Of a stretch of DNA of 64,000 nucleotides, positions 11,328 to 23,700 are shown piece by piece. The stretch comes from Pohlia nutans (lineage: Eukaryota; Streptophyta; Bryopsida; Bryales; Mniaceae), in contig CM040092.1 of assembly GCA_022496805.1 (NCBI GenBank), forward strand, positions 22,772,113-22,836,112, in the 5' to 3' direction. The notes under the pieces were generated by a model. That model was not told where the DNA came from. It was given only the letters and a program-made list of their open reading frames with translations, and did not search any database. How positions within the stretch are numbered: the stretch's first letter is position 1; each line of letters opens with the position of its first letter. The position numbers and the translations under genes were made by a program.

Positions 11328-14300
11328 ATGAGGGACGGAGGCAGATACGGGAAGCGGAAGGAGCCCGAGGCGGACCACCGGGAGAAACCAAGCGAGCAGG
11401 GCGCACCACCTGAGGATGACTTGAACAACGTCTTGCGCGTGAAGCCAATGGAGTCTTTGTATCAGAACAAAACGATTAAACAAGCAGCGGCCCCGGCGGT
11501 TGAAGCAAGGAATGAGGAGTTGCCGAAACCGGCTGCTGTGCAAGCCACGGCGGCGAGGGTGAGGACAAACGGGACCAGTGGGACGAAGGTGCAGACGACG
11601 GCCACTATTTCAGCAAAGCCACCACTGCTCAGCACTGCCACAAAAAAACCGAAGGCACAGCAATCAGGTCCCGATCGCAGCAGAAGCAAAGGGAATGCCA
11701 AAAAGTCGACAACGCAAAGTGAGGAAGCAAGGACGGCAAGCGGGAAAATGAAACGGAGCTACCAGAAGTGCACCACACGGCAGAATGGGGACGGAAATAA
11801 CAACCTATCATCAGTGAGAATGTCGATTTCTCAAAATGATACGTACATGAACGTCACTATTCTATCTCCAAGAAGCCAGAAGAAGAAAAAATTTCGAGGT
11901 AGGGGTGCGACTCGGCCAGTGGTGGAAGCGTCGTCCAGCAGCGGCGATGACTCTGAAGACGTAGAAGTGCCAGGCGTAAGAGAGAGTACTAGAACTGCGT
12001 CTCAATATGCAACCGCGGAGGAAGAACCGCAGGCTGTGGACCACGGTGCAATCGCCATGCAGTCGAGGAGGACCGCACATCAGCGACAGAACCAACCGTC
12101 AACGAGCGGCGGAACCGCACGATCGCTACATGGCACACTTAATGCTTTGGAATTGTCGAATCCACGTGCGGAAGAAAAAGTTAGAACGCCTCGAGGAAGT
12201 CATGCAGTGGTCCAAACTGTGGTTAACAAATACTCTCCTGCAGAAGTGAACGTAAACGACACTACTCCAAGTGAAGCTCCAGTCCAGCCTAGCTTTTTTC
12301 TATGCACTGCAGATGTGGTGGACACGGACAAAGTACGAGGGGTGGAGGAAATGTGCATGCCGGAATTTGCAGAAGGCTGTGCACCTGACCTGGAGCCGCT
12401 GGAGCCGCACGTTTCAAGAGGAGTTGCGAGGGTTGAAAGAGACAGTCGTCCACGTCATGAAGGAGCAGCTACCAGTCCAATGCAGTGTGCCTCAATTAAA
12501 ACTCCTCCGCCACTGCCACCGAAAAGTTCAAGTCTGTTGAGTGGACTTAAAATTACGAAGAATGCGTCACGTAGCACTCTTGAAAGTGCCAGTCAAGGAG
12601 TGGCTTTGCAGACTGAAGTGGGTGCCGTGGGTGGAAGTGGCCTACAGAATCCAAACGTATGCACTCCCACAAAATCACATGAGGACATGAGGAGGGACCT
12701 TACCGACATGTTGAAGAGGCTTCCAGCATCTGATCAGGCAGAATTCCTTGAAGGAAAGAGAAAGGTATGTTGAATACTTGGAACTTCTAATTCTGCTCAT
12801 GTGAAGTATCATTGATTAGGTATTCAGTCAATGACTTCTTACAGTTAACATATACTGCAATCTAACTGTGGAATTCTTTTTTGTTTAAACTGGTCGTTGT
12901 ATGTGATATTGATTTTTTTCATGGTTCATCTAATTGGGTTTAGGAACTGCTGAAATATTTATGTATGTCACACATGCATTGATCATGTTAGTAAGTAATG
13001 CAGTTAAGTACAGGAGCTAATAGTCCCATATTCATCAAATTGGCCAATCTTATTTATATTGGCCGCCACACTATTCAAACAAAGAGAGTAAATGAACTGA
13101 AATCACACTATTTGAGCGGCCAATATAATCAAGATTGGCCAATTTAATGAATATGGGGCTCAATATGAATTCTTAGTCGATCATTGTAGGGTCTTATATT
13201 TTAGTATTGTAAGAGCTACTGTGTTTTCTGTGTAGTATAATACAAGAGCCATGTTATTTTTAAATTAATGTCGATACGAACCACTCAAGTGAGGGAGATG
13301 ACAATATGACACACACTATGGTGGTCGTCACTTATTGAAGGACTGTATGTGGTGTTTAAAAGTTTTAGTTAGGTTTTATGTATAAATAAAGAATTTGGTA
13401 TGTGATTTTCCATCTTTTGCCATGAAACATCCAATGTAAAGAAATAAAAATAAAAACTGTACATCTAATGAGTGGAATGTCTAATTCGGTTGGTGTGTAG
13501 TATAATCAATGAAGTATGCAGTAGGTGAATTGTAAAGGTTGTTTAGTATTGCAATGAAAAGGGGAACAACTTATTAGTGCAGTTCATCATAGTAGAAGAG
13601 TTCATCATAGTAGAATATATAATTGTTGAGTAATACTAATTACAAAATAACTGCAGTGCAGTAGAAGAACTGGGATTTATTTAATCCATCGTTGTCAGAG
13701 ACTCTGTAAGTTAACGTTAGAGTTAATGGATTTTATGTATAGTACAAGGTTATTGGAATGTAATTGTCGAATTCCATTCGCTACAATGCACCGCAGTGAA
13801 GTAGAGAGAGTAAAATTTTGTATTCGTTGCTAGTTGCAGAACTGTGTAGTAAATTTTGTTATATGGAGGGGGGTTTTTCTTGAATGCGGAAACTTGGATC
13901 TGTAAGTGCTGAATTGATCCGTTTAACATGTACAGCACAGCAGTACTCATAGGCCTTGAAACAATTATGTAACTATCGAAAAAGCATTACTCTTAGATAT
14001 TCACTGATATATAATGAGATGCTAGTATTGAAAAAATGATTCCATTATATATATACTGCCGGTTTGGCTTCCAGGTAGTAAATAAGATAGTATTCCAATT
14101 TTAGCTACGTGATGAGGTTGCTATGTGAGATACTTGATATTTTTTGTAAAACAGCTACTTGATTTGATTATTATCTCACCTACTTGATTGTGATTGTTAA
14201 TTGAGGTCGATAAATAATCTGTAGTAGTCGTTCACACATGACCGTCACCTACATTGCTAGGGTCCTCTTGTGATATTCGTTGGCACGGTATTCAATCTGT

Positions 14301-17175
14301 GATTAGTATTATGTCACACCAGTCAGTGACTAGTAGTCAAAATATCCAACATCTAAGCATTCACAAATCTAATTAGAATATTCTTTTGAAATTATGTGAC
14401 TAAATTTATAGCAAACATGAGACTTACAACAAATGAATGTTGTAGGAATTGCAATAGGCTGTGTAGGACTGGATTTCATTTTCACAAAGAAATTACGGAG
14501 GGAAGGTTGTTTGACTGTAAATTAAACTTTATAGTGATTTTTTCTTATTTCTTTTTGATTTTATCTTTTCCACAGGCTAAGTACACTGAATGTATCCCAA
14601 TGTAGTTTTACTTTTTTCATGTTTGTTATTTTATTTCTTTGTCTTCTTTGCAGGGACACTACATCAATGTTCCATTAGTAAAACAACATCGATGTTGTGA
14701 TATGGTACACGTGTGTACATTACACTGCATTTATGAGATACTAGAGGTAGAGTAGGAACGATGCTGAAGTTTGTGGAGCTTACTTGCAAGAATTTGGTGG
14801 CGCATGTTTTGTCCGTATATATAATTATTCACAGCTATAAATTTTACAATGATGCTCATTTTAATTTGGAAGATTATAAATTAGGTGTGTATAATTATGC
14901 ACTGGTTTTGGTATACTGTGACGGTCAATTCAGAAGTCCAAAATTTTGCTTATATTTTGCAACCAGCTTTTGGGCATATACCTATGGAAAGGCATTCGTG
15001 AACTCAATTGCATGTACATCAGAGACGTAGCAAAACTTATATTAGTTGGTCCTTGGTAAATGCAGGAGATTCAGGAAGGTGACAAAGTAAAATCAAGGAA
15101 GAAGCGGAAGTCCAATCGAAATAGTGAAGTTGGGGAGCCTTCGAAGAGGAAGTCAGTTACACCCAAAAATCTAGAAGAAGGGAAAGCAGTCGAAGTGGAA
15201 GCTCTGAAGAGAAAAGTTCTGGAGCTCCAGAAAGATAAAAAGAAACTGCTAGGCATGAGCAAGGGGAAACAGCGTGGAACAGCGACATCACTGAGGGAGA
15301 CTTACAAAGGGCAGTCCTCCAATAAAGGTGCAAAGTCAGCAATTGTGGCCAAATTGAAGAACTTCAAGAATGGTAAGAGAGGCAACATTGGAAAGTCCCC
15401 TTCAAATGATTTTTGCAATACTATGGGTGGCCAATCTAGTATAGCCCTGTCTGATCCCCATTGCATTGGGACATGGGATAGTGTCAAAGATGTCCCAACA
15501 TGTGAAACGAATGCATTAGGGCAACCCATAGGTAAATTTTGGACCCATATGCAAAGTTATTTGCATGATAGAGCACCATGGTTTTTTAAATGGCATTTGC
15601 CTTGGCCACAACAAGACAAGGAATTGGTTCGATTGTTCAAGTTGCGAGTGAGAAGTCTCTACCCTGGGGATTATGAAGAGAAATTTGTACTTTCTGAGGT
15701 AGCCAACAATATTAGGCAGCGCAGGGTTAGGGTGAGAAATCACATGAAAGAGAACGGATGCAAGGATCATACCCCTATTGCCCATGGATTGACAAAGGAA
15801 TCATAGGATGCAATTTGGGATTCAATTTCTACCTCTAACTACCTTGAAAAATCTAATAAATGCAAAGTCGCTGCGAATGAAAGGACCAGGAGGATTTCAT
15901 TCACGCATCGATTAGGTGCAGGCGGAGTTGCTGGCCTCATGAGCAAGTTTGTAAGTTTTTTCTATTCTCAATTCCATTGTACACTTTGAAATTGATGTGA
16001 CATTGTATTTGTAGTTTAGTGACTTCGTTCAATGCAAATTCTACTTTTGTGTGTCACTAGTTCATTACAGTCACTAACCAATTCTAAATCATGGAGGAAA
16101 TGGATCAACGGAATGAACTGGTACTATATGTTCTGATGCTATAAATTAGAGAGGGAATAAATGAATATTGCATTGGTATGTTGTGTTCTACTTTGGTATA
16201 TTACTAGGTAATTACAGTCACTAACCGGTTGTGAGTTATAGGGGAAATGAATCAACACAATCAACTGGTCGTTAATGTTATGAAGCTATATGTTATAGAG
16301 GGATTAATTTATATTGTAATGTTAAATTGTCTTGTGAACGCTAGAGTGGTATATGTTTGTAATTGATTATGCCCAGTGCCCTGTTGCATGAGCGGCAGTA
16401 TTCGAATCTTTGTATCCGTAGCATTTTATTTGCACGTTGAACTTATACATATGCTTAGAAACGATTAAATCCATTTACATGTGGCATGATCCAAAGCCAG
16501 ATTATCAACAAATATCAACCCGCCGGTATTATGTTCAGTAACGGATAGTGAACTTGTCGAGGACATTGTTTTTCCTTGTTTCATTGAATCATTATAGTTC
16601 TAATTGTCTACGTGGGGTTGTTCATAACAAGATTCCTGTTGGATGTCCAGGAGGCTGAATTCGAGCGTCCAGTAACCAATGAAGAGGTCGCATTTGCTAA
16701 GAGGGAGGGAGTGTCAGCCTTGTTTGAGCGCACACATGGGAGGTACACGAAGGGGAAAAGCATTGAGGCAGTGGCACAACCGGGTACAGATCAGCAGAAA
16801 AGAAAAAAAATTACACAACCAAAGGGGATTAAAAGAACGGGAGAGAATGAGAAAATGAGGAAGAAATTGATGAGCAGTGGAGACGAAGGAGATTGTAGTT
16901 CAACGGAGAATGAGGACGAAGGCGACGGTGAGTACGTTGACACAGATGTTGGTTCCAGTGCAACCGGCAGTGGCAATACAGGATCTGCCGACTATACTGA
17001 CTCTGCGTCCGAAGAGGAAGAAGGCGAGCACAATCAAGAGGATCCTCGGGAAGATGAAGATGATGGAGAAGGTCCGAAGACTGGAGCAGAAGAGTCTAGC
17101 GAAAGTGAAGACGGAGGTGCTCTTTACTACAGTGAGGGAAGCAAGACAACTACGCCGTCTACCTCAAACAGTTGA
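11328..17175 (+). pseudogene. Transposase_24-like (Ptta/En/Spm) gene with in-frame TAG
   Basis: Three exons join in phase 0: 11328-12764, 15066-15950 and 16651-17175, with clean GT-AG borders (AAAG|GTATGT, TGCAG|GAG, TTT|GTAAGT, TCCAG|GAG). Exon 1 (479 codons) is basic, low-complexity and rich in Ser/Thr/Pro/Lys. Exon 2 ends in a region resembling the plant Ptta/En/Spm transposase family: KFWTHMQSYLHDR, then GLTKES, stop, DAIWDSISTSNYLEKSNKCK, then HRLGAGGVAGL. Exon 3 has EFERPVTNEEVAF and GVSALFERTHGRYTKGK, then an acidic Asp/Glu/Ser tail. The only defect is TAG at 15804-15806, where the family normally has Trp (TGG), consistent with one G-to-A change. Read through, it would give about 947 residues. 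It may be a transposon gene or a formerly domesticated copy; termini were not found. No intron that removes the TAG preserves the conserved block. Confidence 0.7.
13021..13164. mobile_element. Palindromic MITE in intron 1
   Basis: The whole sequence folds on itself: the left arm AGTCCCATATTCATCAAATT continues with GGCCAATCTT and ATATTGGCCGC, and the right arm is nearly its exact complement, ending AATGAATATGGGGCT. About 140 bp, non-coding. It lies inside the first intron of the Transposase_24-like gene. Superfamily is unclear because no convincing target duplication was seen. Confidence 0.65.
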
Positions 17176-18580
17176 CATGGGATGAGTAGAGAACGTCTTC
17201 TTTGTAAAGATTGTAATTACTCATAGAGGCATATCATTGTCATTTTTTTGGGGACGATGAACGGTAGACAAACATCAGTTTAGATTGAGGAGGTCGTAAT
17301 TACAGTGACTGTTTTGGGATTTATTGAAAACAATATGGAAGTTGGCTTCGTAGAGAGAAACCGAAACCGCTTTGAAAACAATTATCGGTGCATGCACAGT
17401 ATTTGCTTGTAAACATAATCCAATTGAATGGCGATTAATTAGTGAAACCCATGCCACATGGAGCCTCGTCAGGGCAATACTGAACGGTGAATGAAAAGTC
17501 GAAACGAATGGCCATGGTTTGGAAAATTGTCAAATTCAAATACCAATGAAATAGTTAAATTAGAAAAAGGCAAATTCCGACTAATGGACACATTTGAATC
17601 CAAAATTAGTAAGTGGATGGTCAAAATGTGAATTTACAACCGTGGTGTAACACAATGACATGTGGCACTCATTTTCACCAATCTCGTATTCCTCGTCACC
17701 GCAGTACGAGGAGCAATTCACTCTAGTTTTACGGCGTTTGAAGTAAATTACTATTTACTTTTATGGTTTCAAGTTCACTCGGGTAAGATTTGATTTTCCG
17801 CTTCAGTGAAACCAGGAAGACACGGTAAAAGCAATGACATTCACAACAGGTAAATGAAATATTACATCCGTGTTACATGTTAGATACCTCGAGTGAACTG
17901 CAGTTTGGCAAACTCTGGGGCCAGCACGTGGTGAACCTACGGGAAGTTGAAATCGAAGGGAACGCATCCAGTAATAGAACGGAGCCGCTCCCCACTCAGA
18001 TTGAGGCGTAGAAGTCGTTACGCCCTTGGCGTATCAAAATTTAGAGCTACGTTTATAATATCAAAAGCTACGTTTTCCAATATGGACTCTCAGTGTAATC
18101 ACAGTGCAATTAGCTACGTTAGCGCCGTAGCCCCTAGTGTTCGAACCTAGTAGTGCCAACCCCAGGGGTGCACTCTACATTATGTTTGAGAATCATTTGC
18201 GTTCATGACCCCCTCTCAAAAAAACCCTTTACACGAGGGTTTATATGTCTAAAAACCTTTGTATTCCGTACTAAATATATCTTGGATGTAAGTATACGTC
18301 AATATTTTTAGCTCTAAATATGTCTATTGTATGTATACTTTGTATGGAAATGTTCAAATTGATACCCCTTTCGTGCACTCACATATACTTCATCCCCAGG
18401 GACCCAACACGTTTGAGCCTCATAGACTTCGAGCATGGGCTGGTTGGCTGGCTGACGGACTTGTAATCAAACATCCCTTCTGAAGGATAGCTTGTAGGTT
18501 CCATTCTATTTGCGCCTAAGATTCTTGTTTCCAAACCGTTTTTCCAGGGTTTTTTTTGTTTTGTTTTTGGATCATCTGAC
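17176..18580. other. Intergenic stretch, no gene
   Basis: No coding signal. It contains an inverted repeat (GTTCACTCGGGTA near 17773, TACCTCGAGTGAAC near 17886) spanning about 127 bp, possibly a decayed MITE. GCTACGTT is repeated at about 18045-18125. A GTTCGAACC motif at about 18139 looks like a tRNA T-loop, but no tRNA fold can be built around it. Confidence 0.5.
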
Positions 18581-18639
18581 TTTAGGCTAGAAAGTTGGCA
18601 TGCAAGTGAATGAGGTGGCTTTTTTTAATTTTAAAAACC

Positions 18640-18788
18640 TTGCCACGGATCTCTATTTTTTCATACATCTTATCTTTTTCATCCAACACATTGGCCTTTC
18701 GTAATCCTTCATACATTGTGTCTTTTTCATCCAACATCTTGTCCTTTTCATCCATTGCATGTGGCTCACGAAGTCCGAGCCTGGCTTG
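18640..18788 (-). other. Exon-like charged repeat peptide (DEKDKM motif)
   Basis: On the minus strand an open stretch of about 49 codons reads ARLGLREPHAMDEKDKMLD, then further DEKD-type units (VLDEKDKMYEKIEIRGK). It is bounded by a possible acceptor (GGTTGCAAG) and a possible donor (GGCAAG|GTTTTT). The regular 7-residue DEKD/KM spacing predicts a charged coiled coil. I do not recognise the family and see no neighbouring exons, so it is most likely a gene fragment. Confidence 0.3.
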
Positions 18789-18959
18789 CAACCGGCACAA
18801 TCCACTACCTTGGTGGCTACATGAGGTGGTATTTTTCTCATGTTCCCATATGGTGATTCTCCCAATGAATTTTTGTAGCAAACTGGCTATAAAAGCCAGA
18901 ATAAAAAACCCTGAAAAAAAAACCCTACGTTTTTCCCCTGCACACCAGCGCAATGTTCT

Positions 18960-20242
18960 TTAACCCCTAAAGGACCAAGTGTCCTAACTAGGACATTTAG
19001 AGAATCGGGTAGGTTCCGGTGAACACATTTTTAATCGAATTTTGAAGGAAATTTAATAGTAGATTCCCCAATGTGCCACGAAAATGGGGATTCTTTTTTT
19101 TTTGAATTCCGACACTGTATGTGAAAGTTACGAGGGGAAATGTGTTTTTTTCGGGAGAAAGGGCAGCGGGGCAGTAGAGAAATAGTTGAATTTTAGGGGG
19201 GGCATCAAGATGGGCGGTGTGTGGAAAATGGGGTGGACTGTAGGGGCAGAAGACCACCCCGTTTTCCAAGCTCATAAAAAAATTAAAAAATAATATTTTT
19301 TTAAAAATTAAAAATTATTTTTTTAAAAATTAAAAATTATTTTTTAAAAAAATTAAAAAATTATTTTTTATTAAAAAAATTATTATTCTAAACTGAAAAG
19401 TATTATTTTAAATTAAAAATATTATTTTTAACTAAAAGTTCAATTTCATAATTAAAAATATTATTTAAAAAATTGAAAAATAATATTATTTTTAAAATTA
19501 AAGATTAAAAAAAATTGAAAATAAAAAATAAAAAATAAAAAACGTTCAATGAGGGACTGCCACGTGGCAGTGTACCTTGAGAGTTAGTGGGGTCATGAAC
19601 ATTGGAATGGGTTGGCACTTCAATTCCCTTCCTCCACCCTTTATTTCCCCCCTAACCCCCAAAATTCTTAGAAAATGTGCTACATGTCTTCTAAAACTTG
19701 GAGATTTATTTTTTTTTCAAATTTTTTTTCGCCATTTTTTAGAGGGTGGAATGCACTTGTGTTTCACCGCTCGGATTTGTATTTTAAATAAAGAAAGTCG
19801 AAAATATTGCAATTCCAAAAACATATAGTCTTTTTTGAACTTTTAAACCCCCAACAAGTGCAAGGTGTTATTCAACATCCTAAACATCTCCAAACGCACC
19901 GAAAATTGGTACACAACTAAGTAACATCATATAGAATGTGAAAGTGAAGTGCGACAAGTTTCGGTAGTGAGGTTTTTTTGATGTAGCTGTGGTCAAACGC
20001 ATCTGAAATTTTCGGGCATGTGTTTTTTTGGGGTGTTTTTTTCCATCAAACGCAATTATCTTGCAATCCGTGCGGTCAAAATGAACGAAATTTGTTGTGT
20101 ATGTTTTTCAAATAGTTTAGGACAAGATCTTACGGTTAGAAGGTAAAAAATAACATTCTTTTGGATTTTTTGCATGGGGGAGTAAAAATGGCAGCATTGG
20201 AGTGTTTTTGGAGGAAAAACACTCCGGTCCTTTAGGGGTTAA
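18960..20242. mobile_element. TTAA-type MITE, family B, 1.28 kb
   Basis: Starts TTAACCCCTAAAGGACCAAG and ends with the complement, GGTCCTTTAGGGGTTAA, preceded by ACACTCC. The TIRs extend about 23 bp with mismatches. The interior is non-coding and includes an A/T-only stretch at 19275-19545. Both ends match the split copy at 999-2117. TTAA flanks on both sides suggest a piggyBac-like duplication. It lies just beyond the 3' end of the Sfi1-like gene. Confidence 0.75.
19275..19545. repeat. A/T low-complexity tract inside the MITE
   Basis: About 270 bases composed almost only of A and T, dominated by AAAATTAAAAATTATTTTT-like units. It is internal to the family B element and inflates its length compared with the split copy. 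Confidence 0.85.
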
Positions 20243-20342
20243 TAATTGGTGTTGTTTCTGTACACCGGGCTGTTGTAGAATTGTTGAATATGTCTCTGCA
20301 GCACATAATGTAACAACCACTGATTGTCCCTTCACGTTCTAA

Positions 20343-20548
20343 TACTCCCTCTGTTCCAAAATGAAAAGCAAGTGAGAACATATTTTTTGTTCCATAATAA
20401 AACGATAATTTGCTTATTCCGCTCGCCTACTGTGCCCAAGCGCACTATAGATCGCATTAATTAACCAATGACGCCATGGCTCAACCAATTGATTTCTTCA
20501 TGTATTTGTAATCTCACAGGTGCTTTTTATTTCGGAACAGAGGGAGTA
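20343..20548. mobile_element. Stowaway MITE
   Basis: TA-flanked inverted repeats begin CTCCCTCTGTTCC on both strands and extend about 26 bp (the left arm continues AAAATGAAAAGCA and the right is its near complement). CTCCCTCYGTTYC is the canonical Stowaway (Tc1/mariner) end. About 206 bp, non-coding. It lies 178 bp past the stop codon of the Sfi1-like gene and may be within its 3' UTR. Confidence 0.9.
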
Positions 20549-20725
20549 GAACATAGGCCTGGATGGGGCGGCCTGAGAAGAATCGTGAAGCTGCTGAAGA
20601 GCCTGCCACAGACTTGAATCTGTAGATACTGACTTCCTGTCACGGCCATTGTCAGCAGATCCACGTCTGGTAGATGTGCAGTGCCTATAACCGACGCATA
20701 TGGTATAATAGCCCTGTAATGAGTT

Positions 20726-23700
20726 TCACCGACTATCCCATGACCTTCCGGAATTAGGTCCAGCTTCTGGCGGGGGCCTGGGTGTTGCTCTGGTAGAGCT
20801 ACTTCGATTTGAAGGATCCTGCTCACGTCCACAAACACACCAAAACAACTTTAGATCCTTTATTTGCACACCTTTTATAATAAAGATTATGAACGTTATT
20901 TCAAAATATGGAGGTAATCCGACAGAGAGCACTTCCAATACTAAGTAGATTCACATTAAGACACCACAGCTCTTTCTAGATATTGCAGAATTTAAAGTAT
21001 TCACTACACATGAATACTGACCGCGATTAATGAAAAAGTACGGTCATTGCAAGAGTTTGTACATAAATGGCTTTAACCCCTAAGCATCTAAAACGCCCAA
21101 TATGGTCATTTGCATCACTGAACTTTGCGACGGTGGCATTTCTCATTTTACGTCGGTTTTCTGATTGCAATACATCATTTTAAAGCTCTTGTTCTATACT
21201 ACAAGATCAACAGTGTCGATCGTGTCAAACTGAAGTCATTTTCACACAAACAGATGATTTGCAGCAGGGGGGTCCAATGTTCCTACACTGCAGAAAATAC
21301 ACAGTGGACGCTTAGGGGTTAAAGGAGGGCCCTGAGAAGCTTACGTCAGGCGGAGCCGCGGTGTCTCGCAAACGACTCATGATGCGAGCCTGCAAGCGTT
21401 GAATTTCAACGTGAAGGCTATCGACCGCATTGGGATCATCATCCAATACCATGCGATAATTAGAGCCTTCCCCTGTTTTTTGAACCATTCCTCCACCCCC
21501 ACCTTCAAAAGGCTGCACTTGCTCTCTTCCATCTGTCAGAGTACTATATCCAGGCTCCGACACATTATTTCCAGGCGGTGTTGGCCTTGTCGTGGAAACC
21601 AGTGCAAAAGAGGTCTCCCAGTCAGGTTGCGACATATCTTGCCCCTGATACAACAACACTGAACGACTCTCCTGATCGAGTGAGTCCTCGCTTGGCATCC
21701 CTGGCTGCTGAGAAGTTTCAGTACCCATATCCATGTGTGCACGCTCCTTGGACATGCCCGTATGTGATGCCGAAGGGGACTCTACGTGGTATGATGACTG
21801 TATCGCCGGCCGGGGCGCACGAACCTCTGGTGGCTTATCTGGTGGCTTATCAAGAGGGGGTGTGGAATCCTCTTGGGGTTGAATGAAGTCGGCTACGGGT
21901 AAGGTTCCAGGACCGTCAGTGAAGTTACATGGCATTTCCCCTTGTCGGTCTTCGGAAATTGAGGTGGAGGGTTGAGGAACATATCCGTTGGTAAGATTTC
22001 TTCCTATCGATGTTCCTCCTTCCAAGTTCGTACCTGTTAGAATTCTAACGTGAGCATCATCAGATGCGTGCTTCAGTTGTATTACATCACAGGTATAACT
22101 TACAGTGTTATATACACTTCAGGAAGCACTAAGCTTCGTTGGATCTGTGACACGTACTTAAATAATCTATGACTAATATTCTAAACTAACTGGATGTAAA
22201 GTGCTTGACAGAGTAAGGATGTACAGAAACAGGAAGGACGACTGAGTGTATACCAACAGTACCAGCACTTTGTTGTTGTAGAGCATTCTTGGTTTCGTTG
22301 TAAGTATTGCGAATGGACTCCTTCACTTTAAGAGAATGAATTCCCCCTCCGAGAGAACCCTTCGCATCATGATTGAATTGCGGCGTTGCTGACCAGGAAC
22401 TTAAACTTGAAACGAACGATTTTGTCTTCAGGGCTGCTTGTTCTGTGATGGAAGTTTCACAGAGCAGAAGATGAAGCAAATCATTTCCTAAACTTCTGGT
22501 TTCATATACTCCGTAACTAATAAGAAATTATGGAATCGCAAGCCGAAAGTTCTATGGTTGAAGGAGTGGCAGAAAGGCAAGATGGGATGGTCTGAAAAAA
22601 GAAATGATAAAGGAATGATACGTAAGTAAACAGTGGTACATGGTATTTGATTGCGAATTTAAAATGCAACAATTAGTCTCGACGAGTTCATGAACTTGGT
22701 GTCCTGCACAAGAACATAGATGAAATGACGTACCAGACAGAAGCTTTAATTCGTATTCCAACTTCCGTACACGACTCTCTTTGAGATCCATTGCTAGATC
22801 CAGATCCTGTAATTGCTGTTGCGTCTCTTGCACCTGCAACACCAATTTCATACAAATTGTTTGCTCGAGTTTGAAAAATTGGCCTTTTTACGTGCAGGAG
22901 TTTTGAAAAATGACGAAATTGCATGTAAGTGCACCTTGTACGACAGAATGAAAACCTCAGTTCGGTTAGAAATAAGACAGTACCTCTTGCTGCTTATTAC
23001 AAAGCATGTTCTCCAGCTCTTGAATGCGTGCATCTCTGCATTCGACAGTTTCACACAATGTGCAGTTTGCCACTGCCAATTTACGTTGCACCTCTCCCAA
23101 CTCCAGTTCGCGCCTCTGTATTGTTCCAAAAGAAAAACGTTAGTAGGGCAATCATAGCAGCATACATACGATGATGACGATCTGACAGCAGCCGATGACG
23201 ATCTGACAGCAGCCAATGCCAGATATTGAAGAAGAAGAAACATAGAAAGGTTGGGGGTAGCCATCGACAATAAACACTGCTAACGTACAAAGAGACGTGC
23301 TTTCTCATATATTCCTTACCCGGCAATTTCCTTCTAAGGTGGCAAATTGATTCTCACGGTCCTCCAGCAGTTTCCTTAACGATCCAGCAATCTCAAAAGC
23401 GCTTGTAAGTTTCTCTTGAGACTCATCCGATGCTCCTTCGAGTCTCTCGGCGGTTTCTTTCAAGGCCTGGGCACAGCAATTAGCCCCGATAGACGACTAT
23501 TTAGATGAAGCAACTGGAGTCAATATTTATTGGAAATATATATATTATGTGACAAAAAAATGGGTCAACGATCATATATAAGGTTATACAGAATAAAGTG
23601 CAATATCTGACACAAACCTTCTCGTAGGAATCAATTTGAGAATTTCTCTCAGCCAATTGGAGGCGGAGCTCCTTAAGAGCCTGTTCCAAGTTTTGAATTT

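Noticed and set aside
15725..15806. An 80-bp intron that would remove the in-frame TAG
   Set aside because: It would delete the conserved block before the Trp position; a point change is simpler.
18130..18160. tRNA gene suggested by GTTCGAACC
   Set aside because: No acceptor, D or anticodon stem can be paired around it.
22552..22851. Additional exon between exons 17 and 18 of the Sfi1-like gene (near 22600-22560)
   Set aside because: An acceptor exists, but the frame soon stops, whereas exon 17 joins exon 18 directly in phase.
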